DNA of 64,000 nt from Paenibacillus taichungensis (GTDB lineage: Bacteria; Bacillota; Bacilli; Paenibacillales; Paenibacillaceae). The first letter of the stretch is position 1; the number at the start of each line of letters is the position of its first letter. The stretch covers positions 1-64,000 of the forward strand of contig NZ_QEVW01000009.1 of NCBI RefSeq assembly GCF_003287275.1, given 5' to 3'. The translations under genes and the position numbers were made by a program. Below the pieces are notes generated by a model. The model had not been told where the DNA came from, searched no databases, and worked only from the letters and a program-made list of their open reading frames with translations. Positions 45,314-53,927 of this stretch are shown here, one piece after another.

Positions 45314-46435
45314 GTGGCTGAAAAACGTGATTATTATGAGGTACTCGGCGTCGGCAAAAATGCCAGCGACGAGGAAATCAAAAAGGCATACCGCAAGCTT
45401 GCCCGTCAGTATCACCCTGACGTAAACAAGGCTGCTGACGCGGAAGCCAAGTTTAAGGAAGTTAAAGAAGCTTATGATGTAGTCAGTGACGGCCAGAAGC
45501 GGGCACAGTATGATCAATACGGTCATATTGATCCAAATCAGGGCGGATTCGGCGGCGGTGGCGATTTTGGCGGCGGCGGCTTTGGCGACATCTTCGATAT
45601 GTTCTTTGGCGGTGGCGGTGGACGACGTGATCCGAATGCTCCGCAACGGGGGAACGATCTGCAATACACCATGACGATTGAGTTCAAGGAAGCGGTATTT
45701 GGTAAGGAAACCGACATTACCATTCCTCGTACCGAAGGCTGTGATACTTGTCATGGCTCAGGTGCGAAACCGGGAACCAAACCGGAGACCTGTTCCGTCT
45801 GCCAAGGTAGCGGTCAACAGGAAGTGGTTCAAAATACACCGTTTGGCCGTATGGTCAACCGTCGTGCTTGTTCGAACTGTAACGGTTCTGGACAAATTAT
45901 AAAGGAAAAATGTACAACATGCAGCGGCAGCGGTAAAGTACGCAAACAACGCAAAATTCATGTTCGCATTCCAGCGGGTGTAGATGACGGCGCTCAACTG
46001 CGTATGACTGGTGAAGGTGAAGGTGGTCTGCGCGGAGGACCAGCAGGAGATCTGTATATTGTCATTCGTGTGAAATCACATGATTTCTTCGAGCGTGAAG
46101 GCGATGATATCTATTGTGAAATTCCGCTTACCTTTGCTCAGGCCGCATTGGGAGATGAGATTGAAATCCCAACGCTGTCCGAGAAAGTGAAGCTGAAAGT
46201 CCCTGCCGGTACACAGACAGGAACTTATTTCCGTCTTAAAGGCAAAGGCGTACCACGCCTGCGCGGCATGGGGCAAGGGGATCAGCATGTGAAAGTTGTT
46301 GTCGTTACGCCTAGCAAGCTGAATGACGAGCAGAAAGATCTGCTTCGCCAAATCGCTGCGCTGGATGGAGAACAAACTCATGAGCATGAGCAATCCTTCT
46401 TTGACCGGGTGAAACGGGCATTCCGTGGAGACTGA
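45314..46435 (+). CDS. dnaJ: Chaperone DnaJ (Hsp40)
   Basis: A 373-aa type I J-protein. The J domain has YHPDVNK. A Gly/Phe-rich stretch follows (about residues 75-105). The zinc region has four CxxCxGxG repeats ([32 protein letters not shown]), and the C-terminal substrate domains end the protein. The start is GTG 45314 after GGGGGTGGAAGA. It closes the hrcA operon and is followed by a strong terminator. Confidence 0.98.
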   Translation: MAEKRDYYEVLGVGKNASDEEIKKAYRKLARQYHPDVNKAADAEAKFKEVKEAYDVVSDGQKRAQYDQYGHIDPNQGGFGGGGDFGGGGFGDIFDMFFGGGGGRRDPNAPQRGNDLQYTMTIEFKEAVFGKETDITIPRTEGCDTCHGSGAKPGTKPETCSVCQGSGQQEVVQNTPFGRMVNRRACSNCNGSGQIIKEKCTTCSGSGKVRKQRKIHVRIPAGVDDGAQLRMTGEGEGGLRGGPAGDLYIVIRVKSHDFFEREGDDIYCEIPLTFAQAALGDEIEIPTLSEKVKLKVPAGTQTGTYFRLKGKGVPRLRGMGQGDQHVKVVVVTPSKLNDEQKDLLRQIAALDGEQTHEHEQSFFDRVKRAFRGD

Positions 46436-46452
46436 GTCTTAATCATTAATTT

Positions 46453-46498
46453 AAAAAAGGACACCACAGCGGTATTTCCGCGAGGGGTGTCCTTTTTT
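46453..46498 (+). terminator. Terminator of the hrcA-dnaJ operon
   Basis: AAAAAAGGACACC pairs with GGGTGTCCTTTTTT. An inner GCGG/CCGC stem extends the hairpin. Confidence 0.93.
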
Positions 46499-46588
46499 GC
46501 ATAAAATGGGCACGCTTGCGGAAAGATACCAGACATGAGCATTCAGTGGTTTACTGATGTGCCGAAACTAGGGAAGCAGGTGAACCGG

Positions 46589-46957
46589 ATGACCGAAAAA
46601 AATATTTTGGCTTATTTCCATAGCCCGGAGCAAGCGGAAGGGGCAGCCAAAAAACTGGAGGCATTGCGAGTGGAAGACCTGTCGATCAATCGATTCAGTC
46701 GTTATGCGGGTGTCGGGCCGAGTGGAGCATCCTATACACCAGGCGTATCAGGCAGTTTTTCTTCCTGGGTACCAGGTGCTCTAGGCACAAATGCCAGCGC
46801 GGGCATCATGGCCGCAGCAGATCCTTCTGCAAGCGGTATGAGCGATGGCGGACAAGAGGGTCCGACGGGCAGAGATGTATTACTGACCGTTGTCGTAGAC
46901 GAGGCGGTACATCACCGTGCTCTATCCATTATCGAACAAGCCGGCGGTATGATTTAG
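46589..46957 (+). CDS. 122-aa protein of unknown function, related to the protein at 47350
   Basis: I do not recognise the family. An N-terminal alpha/beta unit (NILAYFHSPEQAEGAAKKLEA) and a C-terminal one (DVLLTVVVDEAVHHRALSII then EQAGG) flank a Gly/Ser/Ala-rich middle. This resembles a split ferredoxin-like or ACT-like fold of the kind seen in small stress proteins. The same arrangement is found in the 130-aa protein at 47350-47742, so the two are likely paralogs. ATG 46589 follows AGGTGA. An upstream in-frame ATG at 46535 has no ribosome site. Confidence 0.7.
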   Translation: MTEKNILAYFHSPEQAEGAAKKLEALRVEDLSINRFSRYAGVGPSGASYTPGVSGSFSSWVPGALGTNASAGIMAAADPSASGMSDGGQEGPTGRDVLLTVVVDEAVHHRALSIIEQAGGMI

Positions 46958-46988
46958 TTTTAAAATCCATGTAAGTTTCATCTAAAAC

Positions 46989-47135
46989 ATTTACACGTTA
47001 ACGGAGAGGACAGAAAAAACCTGGAGAAGCGAAGCGTTCGCCTTTATCCCTGGATTTTCCCTTAAAGAAAATCAAAAAAATCTGGGGATAACAGCGATCG
47101 GAAGGTTGTTCTGTCATCGGAGTGCCAGTGTAAAT
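46989..47135 (+). repeat. Dispersed structured repeat, copy B
   Basis: About 147 bases bounded by ATTTACAC and GTGTAAAT (perfect 8-bp outer stem). Inside, GACAGAA pairs with TTCTGTC, ACCT with AGGT, and TTATCCCTGGATTT with AAATCTGGGGATAA, giving one long interrupted hairpin. It is about 90 percent identical to copy C. It lies 43 bases before the YfhD-like gene and after the 122-aa gene. Confidence 0.85.
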
Positions 47136-47177
47136 ACGCTTAGTTGAACTTATACAATTTGAAGGAGGAACATAACG

Positions 47178-47357
47178 ATGGCAGAACATGAACGTCCAGG
47201 CAAGATTTTGACGAAAACGGAAAAGATGAAGCGAATGCAGTCCGCCAAAAATGAGGATGTGGAATTCAGCGCCGAAGCTGCAGATCATGAAGATATAGAG
47301 GCTTTGCGCCGAAGTGAAGCTGCCAATCGTCGTCAGGGTCGGGAGATTCATGACTGA
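47178..47357 (+). CDS. YfhD-like small protein (59 aa)
   Basis: A 59-aa highly charged, probably disordered protein: a basic N-terminal half (KTEKMKRMQSAK) and the motif NEDVEFSAEAADHEDIEALR followed by RSEAANRRQGRE. The 'DVEFS-AD-D-EA-R---A--R' pattern resembles the YfhD family of Bacillales, whose function is unknown. ATG 47178 has a clear GAAGGAGGA site. The stop overlaps the start of the next gene (ATGACTGA), so the two are coupled. Confidence 0.6.
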   Translation: MAEHERPGKILTKTEKMKRMQSAKNEDVEFSAEAADHEDIEALRRSEAANRRQGREIHD

Positions 47358-47742
47358 AGATCGCTCTGCAGTAATTATCGAAGCAGTGTTCACAAGCTGG
47401 TCCGAGGCTGAATCTGCACGCAGAGCGCTGGAATTGCTGCACCCAAACCAGTTGAGTATAGAGAGTCTGAATGACTCATCGTCTTCAGTAAATCCGGGAG
47501 CGGATGAGAGCACTGATAACTCAACCATGGCCATGATTGGGGGATTCAGTGGTGAGCTGAATGTACTTTCCCTTATAAGCGATGAGACCGAGATGTTGTC
47601 GGGTGGACAAGTTTATGACGATCCGCATGCTGGCTCTGAAGGTAGGTCCAAGCAAGAAATCTTGCTGACCGTATCCGTATCCAGTGACTCTCTCCCGCAA
47701 GCTGCAGAGATGATTACACAGAATGGTGGACGCTTTTGCTAA
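47350..47742 (+). CDS. 130-aa protein of unknown function, paralog-like to the one at 46589
   Basis: An N-terminal strand-helix unit (VIIEAVFTSWSEAESARRAL) followed by a Ser/Asn/Asp-rich middle and a C-terminal unit (EILLTVSVSSDSLPQAAEMI then TQNGG) match the layout of the 122-aa protein at 46589. ATG 47350 overlaps the YfhD-like stop by 8 bases, so translation is coupled. No enzymatic motif or membrane segment is seen. It closes this small cluster, with a terminator 27 bases on. Confidence 0.7.
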   Translation: MTEDRSAVIIEAVFTSWSEAESARRALELLHPNQLSIESLNDSSSSVNPGADESTDNSTMAMIGGFSGELNVLSLISDETEMLSGGQVYDDPHAGSEGRSKQEILLTVSVSSDSLPQAAEMITQNGGRFC

Positions 47743-47768
47743 CAAGTTAATCGAGTGTATTCATAATT

Positions 47769-47813
47769 AAAACAGGGTATTCGAGCAGTCAGGCTGCGGG
47801 TATCCTGTTTTTG
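47769..47813 (+). terminator. Terminator of the 46589-47742 cluster
   Basis: AAACAGGGTA pairs with TATCCTGTTT, with an inner GCAG/CTGC stem, and is followed by TTG TTG and T-rich sequence. Confidence 0.85.
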
Positions 47814-47904
47814 TTGTTTCTTTTAATGCTGCCGTTTTGTACTCCTGCGTGCTTGTGTAGTACAATGGTTGGGATGTTTGAAAAATGAGGAGGAAAAACG
47901 AAGT

Positions 47905-48870
47905 ATGTTATGGCATGAACTAACAATACATACCACAGAAGAAGCTGTGGAGATGATTTCGAATTTTTTACATGAAGCGGGTGCTGGAGGGGTCTCGATT
48001 GAAGAGTCCGGTACTTTAAATAAAAAACGGGATACGACGTATGGCGAGTTGTACGAGTTTCCATTGAATGATATTCCTGAAGGCTTTGCGGTCATTAAAG
48101 GATACTTCTCGGAAGGTACAGACATGGATGCATTGCAATCTGAAGTAAGTCCACGCATTGAGCAACTTTCCGAATTCGATATCCAGACGGGTGAGGTTCG
48201 TTTTGAGACTCGGACAGTGGATGAAAATGACTGGGCTAACGCCTGGAAACAATATTTCAAGCCAGTACGTGTCTCGGAACGTCTAACCATTAAACCGACA
48301 TGGGAAGAGTATACACCGGAAAGCCCAAATGAGAAAATTATTGAGCTTGATCCAGGCATGGCGTTTGGTACAGGAACACATCCAACAACTTCACTTTGTC
48401 TGCGTACACTCGAATCGGTCATTCAGGGTGGCGAGGAAGTTATTGACGTAGGTACAGGCTCTGGTATTTTGGCCATTGGAGCTGTCCACCTAGGTGCAAA
48501 ACATGTACTGGCGCTGGACCTTGATCCGGTTGCGGTTGCAAGTGCCAAGGAAAATGTGGAACTCAATGGCCTGGGACAACAAATTACGGTTAAAGAGAGT
48601 GATCTGTTGTCTGTTCTGGGTAGTCAGGACCCTGCGCTGGGCGTGAAGCTTCCGGTGAAAGTTATCGTTGCCAACATTTTGGCCGAAATTATTATGCTGT
48701 TTGTGGATGATGTCTATCATGCGCTTGAATCTGGCGGCGTTTATATTACTTCAGGCATCTGGAAAAATAAAGAGCAGCTTGTCCATGATGCGCTCGTTGC
48801 TTCCGGCTTCGAAATAAGTTCGGTGCATCGCGATGAGGACTGGATCGCGTTTGTGGCCAGAAAGAGGTAA
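47905..48870 (+). CDS. prmA: Ribosomal protein L11 methyltransferase
   Basis: A 321-aa SAM-dependent enzyme trimethylating L11. The N-terminal substrate domain (MLWHELTIHTTEEAVEMI) is followed by DPGMAFGTGTHPTTSLCL, the SAM motif VIDVGTGSGILAIGAV, LALDLDPVAVASAKENV and VANILAEIIM. ATG 47905 has a GAGGAGGAA site. The order dnaJ-prmA-rsmE-mtaB is that of B. subtilis yqeT-yqeU-yqeV, here with extra genes between. Confidence 0.96.
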   Translation: MLWHELTIHTTEEAVEMISNFLHEAGAGGVSIEESGTLNKKRDTTYGELYEFPLNDIPEGFAVIKGYFSEGTDMDALQSEVSPRIEQLSEFDIQTGEVRFETRTVDENDWANAWKQYFKPVRVSERLTIKPTWEEYTPESPNEKIIELDPGMAFGTGTHPTTSLCLRTLESVIQGGEEVIDVGTGSGILAIGAVHLGAKHVLALDLDPVAVASAKENVELNGLGQQITVKESDLLSVLGSQDPALGVKLPVKVIVANILAEIIMLFVDDVYHALESGGVYITSGIWKNKEQLVHDALVASGFEISSVHRDEDWIAFVARKR

Positions 48871-48873
48871 TCG

Positions 48874-49551
48874 ATGGACTTAAACTCGTTCTTTCGTTAT
48901 CCGCTGGATCAACTGCCGTTTTTCCTGTTGGCGATCCTGATTGCTTTTACGGTCCATGAATTTTCTCATGCCTATTTTGCCAACAAATTCGGCGATCCAA
49001 CAGCCAAGCTGCTGGGTAGGGTTACACTCAATCCGGTTGTGCATTTTGACTTGTTTGGTGTGTTGCTGCTCCTTATTGCCGGTTTTGGTTGGGCACGTCC
49101 TGTTCCAGTAAATCGGGCGAACTTCGACAAACCGAGATTAATGGGTGTCATTGTATCTGTAGCAGGGCCTGTGAGTAACTTGCTGCTTGCGATCATCGGT
49201 ACGATCATCTATGCGTCCCTGGTTGGTTCGGGGGCATTGGGTGGCATTGAGAATGAAAGGTTGCTTACGGCAATCTCCATGTTTTTCTCCATATTTAATC
49301 TGACGAACTTTTTCCTTTTTCTCTTTAATCTTATTCCGTTGCCTCCATTGGACGGATATCGAATTCTGGAGGATATTCTGCCGCCTTCAATCAGCCGCAA
49401 ACTGCAAGGGGTAGAGCAATGGTCCATATTTATTTTCCTGTTGATCCTTGTTATTCCTCCATTGCAAAATGCGACGATTCAACCTTTATATCAATTTGCC
49501 CAGAATATGTATCTGGATCTGGCAAGGCTAATCATCGGTTTATATCGTTAG
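48874..49551 (+). CDS. Site-2 protease family (M50) membrane metalloprotease
   Basis: A 225-aa protein with about five membrane helices. The zinc motif is TVHEFSHAYFAN (HExxH) in the first helix region. The third ligand region is FNLIPLPPLDGYRIL (N/LDG motif). Such short M50 proteins have no PDZ domain, and their substrates are mostly unknown. It begins three bases after the prmA stop, so it is probably co-transcribed. It could in principle process the membrane anti-sigma factor of this window, but nothing shows that. Confidence 0.88.
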   Translation: MDLNSFFRYPLDQLPFFLLAILIAFTVHEFSHAYFANKFGDPTAKLLGRVTLNPVVHFDLFGVLLLLIAGFGWARPVPVNRANFDKPRLMGVIVSVAGPVSNLLLAIIGTIIYASLVGSGALGGIENERLLTAISMFFSIFNLTNFFLFLFNLIPLPPLDGYRILEDILPPSISRKLQGVEQWSIFIFLLILVIPPLQNATIQPLYQFAQNMYLDLARLIIGLYR

Positions 49552-49689
49552 AAACGTATAGTGTATGGGACTGAAATACTGGTCAGAAGGACATAAAAGT
49601 TGTATGATCATCTGTGGCGATTGGATTCACGCCTGCCATCAGGCGGGGTGAATTCCAGTCATAACAGGATAGAATGGGTGGATAGACTA

Positions 49690-50454
49690 ATGCAGCGTTA
49701 TTTTGTATCTGCAGAACAGTTTAATGAACATTCCGTGGTCATCACGGGTGATGATGCGCGCCATATCGGCAAAGTAATGCGTGGTAAACCTGGAGATAAA
49801 CTGATTGTCAGTGACGGAAACTCCAAAGAAGCTTTGGTGGAGATTGAAAGTATCGAAGCCCAGCAAGTAACAGCGAATATTGTGGAACCCCTCGAAATGG
49901 ACCATGAAGCACGGATACGTGTAACCGTGGCTCAAAGCTTGCCAAAAGGCGATAAGATGGAGACAGTCATTCAAAGATGTACAGAGATCGGAGCAGTTTC
50001 ATTTGTTCCTTTCTTGTCTGAGCGTACGATTGTACAATATGATGCCAAGAAAGAAGGCAAACGGTTGGAGCGGTGGCGGAAAATCGCGAAGGAAGCCGCT
50101 GAACAAAGCCATCGAAACCGCATTCCATCCGTCGAGCAGCCACTTTCCTGGAAAGGGCTGCTATCTTCTTTTGAGGGTTACAGTCTGGTATGTTATTGTT
50201 ATGAAAAGGAAAACGGCAAGCAGTTAAGAGACGCTTTGAAGCCGTTTGTGGAGCAGCTTGCACCTGGTGCGAGTGCAGAAGTGTTGATCGTTGTTGGACC
50301 TGAGGGCGGATTCTCGGAGAGGGAAACGATTGAAGCCGATCAGGCGGGTGCTGTATCCGTTGGACTGGGCAAACGCATCTTGCGGGCCGAGACAGCTGGA
50401 ATGGCGGCGCTAACTTGTGTCTTATATGAATCCGGAGAAATGGGGGGAATGTAA
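49690..50454 (+). CDS. rsmE: 16S rRNA (uracil-1498-N3)-methyltransferase RsmE
   Basis: A 254-aa SPOUT-family methyltransferase with an N-terminal PUA-like domain (MQRYFVSAEQFNEHSVVITG). The SPOUT knot motifs are VVGPEGGFSERE and VGLGKRILRAETAGMAAL, and the central LPKGDKMETVIQRCTEIG is conserved. ATG 49690 with GGGTGGATAG is preferred over the open upstream frame. mtaB starts two bases after its stop. Confidence 0.95.
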   Translation: MQRYFVSAEQFNEHSVVITGDDARHIGKVMRGKPGDKLIVSDGNSKEALVEIESIEAQQVTANIVEPLEMDHEARIRVTVAQSLPKGDKMETVIQRCTEIGAVSFVPFLSERTIVQYDAKKEGKRLERWRKIAKEAAEQSHRNRIPSVEQPLSWKGLLSSFEGYSLVCYCYEKENGKQLRDALKPFVEQLAPGASAEVLIVVGPEGGFSERETIEADQAGAVSVGLGKRILRAETAGMAALTCVLYESGEMGGM

Positions 50455-50456
50455 TT

Positions 50457-51803
50457 ATGCCATCCGTGGCGTTTTACACCTTAGGCTGCAAAGTTAATTT
50501 TTATGATACAGAGGCGATTTGGCAATTGTTCAAAAACGAAGGATACGATCAGGTAGACTTCGATGAACAGACAGCAGATGTATATTTGATTAATACTTGT
50601 ACAGTAACCAATACCGGCGACAAAAAGAGCCGCCAGATTATCCGTCGTGCCATACGGCGCAACCCGGAAGCAATTGTAGCCGTTACAGGCTGTTATGCGC
50701 AAACTTCTCCAGCAGAGATTTTGGACATCCCTGGCGTGGATCTAGTTATCGGTACACAGGATCGGGACAAAATTTTGCCATATGTCAATGAAATTCAGGA
50801 ATCTCGTCAGCCCGTCAATGCAGTGCGCAACATCATGAAAACGCGGGTATTTGAAGAGATGGACGTACCGGATTTTGCCGATCGTACCCGTGCGTTTCTC
50901 AAAATTCAGGATGGCTGCAATAATTTCTGTACGTTCTGCATTATTCCGTGGTCGCGTGGACTTTCCCGTAGTCGGGAAGCAAATAGCATCATTCAACAGG
51001 CTCATCAACTCGTGCACGCCGGATATAAGGAAATTGTTCTGACAGGCATTCATACTGGTGGATACGGGGATGACATGGAGAATTACGATCTGACGGACCT
51101 GCTGTGGGACTTGGATAAAGTAGAGGGCCTGGAGCGTATTCGGATCAGTTCGATTGAAGCCAGTCAGATTGATGATCGGATGCTGGATGTGATCAAACGT
51201 TCAGACAAACTTGTGCGCCACTTCCATATTCCGCTGCAAGCGGGCGATGATACCGTACTGAAACGCATGCGTCGTAAATATACGACCGAAGAGTTCTACA
51301 ATAAAATGCTTCGCATTCGGGAAGCGATGCCGGATGTAGCGATTACAACCGACGTTATTGTTGGGTTCCCGGGTGAGACGGATGAGATGTTCCGTAACGG
51401 CTACGAACTGATGAAGAAAATCGGTTTTTCCGAAATGCACGTATTCCCATATTCCAAGCGGACCGGAACACCGGCAGCGCGTATGGAGGATCAGGTGGAT
51501 GAGGAAGTTAAAAATGCACGCGTGCATGAACTGATTGATCTATCCGAGCAAATGCAGCTGGCATACGCCAAGCAATTTGTGGGGCAAGTACTGGATGTCA
51601 TTCCTGAAGGTGAAGCCAAGGGCCGTGAAGGCAGTGGTAAACTGCACGGTTACAGTGACAATTACATTCAGCTGGTCTTTGATGGTTCCATGGATATGGT
51701 CGGCAAAGTATGCCGTGTCAAAGTAACCGAGGCGGGTGTGAATGAAAGTCAGGCTACGCTGGTTCGTGTGTTGGAAGAAAATCTCAAGTCCGCAGCGATG
51801 TAA
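50457..51803 (+). CDS. mtaB: tRNA (t6A37) methylthiotransferase MtaB
   Basis: A 448-aa radical SAM methylthiotransferase converting t6A to ms2t6A at tRNA position 37. The N-terminal UPF0004 domain has its three cluster cysteines in TLGCKVNFYD, INTCTVTN and VTGCYAQT. The radical SAM motif is CNNFCTFCIIPWSRG (CxxxCxxC). A C-terminal TRAM domain follows. It corresponds to B. subtilis yqeV, at the end of the conserved cluster. Confidence 0.96.
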   Translation: MPSVAFYTLGCKVNFYDTEAIWQLFKNEGYDQVDFDEQTADVYLINTCTVTNTGDKKSRQIIRRAIRRNPEAIVAVTGCYAQTSPAEILDIPGVDLVIGTQDRDKILPYVNEIQESRQPVNAVRNIMKTRVFEEMDVPDFADRTRAFLKIQDGCNNFCTFCIIPWSRGLSRSREANSIIQQAHQLVHAGYKEIVLTGIHTGGYGDDMENYDLTDLLWDLDKVEGLERIRISSIEASQIDDRMLDVIKRSDKLVRHFHIPLQAGDDTVLKRMRRKYTTEEFYNKMLRIREAMPDVAITTDVIVGFPGETDEMFRNGYELMKKIGFSEMHVFPYSKRTGTPAARMEDQVDEEVKNARVHELIDLSEQMQLAYAKQFVGQVLDVIPEGEAKGREGSGKLHGYSDNYIQLVFDGSMDMVGKVCRVKVTEAGVNESQATLVRVLEENLKSAAM

Positions 51804-51917
51804 TCGAGGCGTCAGAAACAAGGATTTCATTTCCTTGGGGAGCGTACCCGTGGAGATGAGGTCCTTCTTTTTCCAAAAAAAAGATAAAGACAATTCCACG
51901 TAATGGGGGAGAGCAAC

Positions 51918-52352
51918 ATGAACAGAAAAGAAATTTCGGCAGGCGGAGTCGTCTACCGCACGGGAGAAGACGGAAAACTTCAAATTCAACTGATTGTAGA
52001 TCGCTACGGCAAAACGACCCTCGCCAAGGGCAAAATGGAAGATGGAGAAACGGTGGAACAGACCGCATTGCGTGAAATTCTGGAAGAGACAGGCATGGTC
52101 GGCCGAATTGTAGAACCCGTCGATATCATTGCCTATACGTATCAGCATGCTGAGTTTGGACCGGTGGATAAGGAAGTTCATTATTATCTTGTTGAAGCGG
52201 AAAGCGGCGATCTGCAGCCTCAGATTGAAGAAATCAAAGGTGTGGATTGGTACGCTCCGGAAGAAGCTTGGTCCAGACAGCTGCAAAGTGGATACGATAA
52301 TAACGATGATATTTTACGTGTGGCACTGAACAAATTAGGCATTAACGTATAG
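51918..52352 (+). CDS. Nudix hydrolase
   Basis: A 144-aa pyrophosphohydrolase. The Nudix box is complete: GKMEDGETVEQTALREILEE with TGM following, which fits Gx5Ex7REUxEExGU. The substrate cannot be predicted. The start MNRKEISAGGVVYR at ATG 51918 follows GGGGGAGAG. An in-frame ATG at 51903 precedes that ribosome site. Confidence 0.92.
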   Translation: MNRKEISAGGVVYRTGEDGKLQIQLIVDRYGKTTLAKGKMEDGETVEQTALREILEETGMVGRIVEPVDIIAYTYQHAEFGPVDKEVHYYLVEAESGDLQPQIEEIKGVDWYAPEEAWSRQLQSGYDNNDDILRVALNKLGINV

Positions 52353-52405
52353 CTATTTTCTATTGAGTGACGTATCGCTACTGTTTGTTGAGAGCGTTTT
52401 GAGCA

Positions 52406-53407
52406 TCAAGCCACGGGTGACTTCGCTACTGGGGTGGAGACCGGTGGTTTTTTGTGCCAAATCGGCAAGTAGCAAAATGGCAAGGCAAGCAGTGAACTGG
52501 TGACGTTAAAAAGGGTCTGGGCATGCGCAATCTGTGCCCCGTTATCCGCTGACAGCCAGGCCGAAACTGCATGCAGCTGGCCGATCAGCGGCATAAATAG
52601 CAGCGCTCCCGCAATGTTTAGTACGACATGGGAGGCTGCGACAAATTTGCCTGCGGATGCTCCGCCTGCCGCAGCAATCACGGCGGTGATACAGGTCCCC
52701 ACGTTCGACCCGATCACAATAGCGATGCCGATCTCCACAGGCAGTACACCTGTGGCTGCAAGCGTAATGGCCATGCTGATGACGGCTGCGCTGCTATGAA
52801 TGAGCGCCGTCAGACAGGCACCAGCCAGAAAGCCCCACCACAAGCTGTCGGCTGAGCGATCCAGAAACCACTGGAAAACACCCATACTTCGCAGGGGGAC
52901 GGCAATGGATTGCATCACTTGAATACCTGTCATGACTAGGGCAAATCCGGCTGAAGCGAGAAAGCTGTATTGCATGGTAAATAGCGTCCGGCGTGTGCGT
53001 TCAGGAGCGAACTGATTTCGTTCGCCAAGCACAACAAAGACGGCCCAGCCTGTCAGAGAGAAGGCAAGCAGAGGCAGGGAAAACCGTCCGATCTGCAGTC
53101 CGACCAGCTCGGTGGTCAGGCACGTCCCGATGTTGGTGCCGAGAATAATGCCAAGTGTGCGTCCGTAGGTAATTAATCTGGTGTTCGCCAGCCCAATGGT
53201 TAATACGGTGACGGCAGTACTGCTTTGCAGCAGGGCAGTAGCGCCCGCGCTGAAAGCCATGCCTTTCCAGGGAGCAGAGGTAGCCCGGCCCAACCATCCA
53301 GCCAGCATGGGCCCCGCCATCCGCTGCAAGGCTGTTTCCATCAGCTTCATCCCGCCAAAAAAGATAAGAAGCCCGTATAACAGGGGCAGCACTACATCTC
53401 TAAACAT
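52406..53407 (-). CDS. Na/Pi cotransporter family membrane protein (NptA-like)
   Basis: A 333-aa polytopic membrane protein of the PNaS family. The two inverted-repeat signatures are visible: QSSTAVTVLTIG with GTNIGTCLTTELVG in the first half, and IHSSAAVISMAI with GSNVGTCITAVIAA in the second. It lacks the C-terminal PhoU-like domain of longer relatives. The start ATG 53407 follows AAGGAATGATG. It lies convergent to the Nudix gene, and no clear terminator is seen between them. Phosphate transport is inferred from the family. Confidence 0.87.
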   Translation of the reverse strand: MFRDVVLPLLYGLLIFFGGMKLMETALQRMAGPMLAGWLGRATSAPWKGMAFSAGATALLQSSTAVTVLTIGLANTRLITYGRTLGIILGTNIGTCLTTELVGLQIGRFSLPLLAFSLTGWAVFVVLGERNQFAPERTRRTLFTMQYSFLASAGFALVMTGIQVMQSIAVPLRSMGVFQWFLDRSADSLWWGFLAGACLTALIHSSAAVISMAITLAATGVLPVEIGIAIVIGSNVGTCITAVIAAAGGASAGKFVAASHVVLNIAGALLFMPLIGQLHAVSAWLSADNGAQIAHAQTLFNVTSSLLALPFCYLPIWHKKPPVSTPVAKSPVA

Positions 53408-53572
53408 GAGTTAACATCATTCCTTCCGTGCGTATCCTTATTCCCATCCTATGAGTAAATAAGGACAACCATGACAGGCTAACGGATTTACCAATTAGGT
53501 AAAAGGAATCGTAGGAACAATTCGCGTCGAAGCTTCACCCAAATTACCGCACCCCCAATCAAAAGATACGGA

Positions 53573-53630
53573 GATTCTGCAAACGTAGCGGAGGTGATGG
53601 AATTGGAACTGAAGAAGCGAAGCGCTTACG
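53573..53630 (+). repeat. Truncated copy D of the dispersed repeat
   Basis: The stretch starts GATTC and carries scattered matches, then the identical 18-mer CTGAAGAAGCGAAGCGCT (53609-53626) that is also found in copy C at 53684-53701. Only the 5' arm is present, just upstream of the full copy C. Confidence 0.55.
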
Positions 53631-53651
53631 GTCATATGGGGTGATCTAAAG

Positions 53652-53806
53652 ATTCACACGATAACGGAGAGGACAGAAAAAACCTGAAGAAGCGAAGCGC
53701 TCGCCTTTATCCTCGGATTTTTCCTATAGTGAAAAAGGAATCAAAAAAATCTGAGGGTAACAGCGATCGGAAGGTTGTTCTGTCATCGCAGTGGCAAGTG
53801 TGGAAT
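53652..53806 (+). repeat. Dispersed structured repeat, copy C
   Basis: About 155 bases bounded by ATTCACAC and GTGTGGAAT. The same inner pairs as copy B are present, but with changed bases that keep pairing: TTATCCTCGGATTT with AAATCTGAGGGTAA, and CACAC with GTGTG in the outer stem. It lies 122 bases before the rRNA methyltransferase-like gene. Confidence 0.85.
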
Positions 53807-53927
53807 TTGAGATTCATCTGTAAAACGACCTATACAGCAATCGAAATTTCAATCCATCCCCGTAGCGGTCACCTTTGCACCAAACCTATCTTTTCAACAA
53901 CTAACATATGAAAGAAGTGGATCTATC

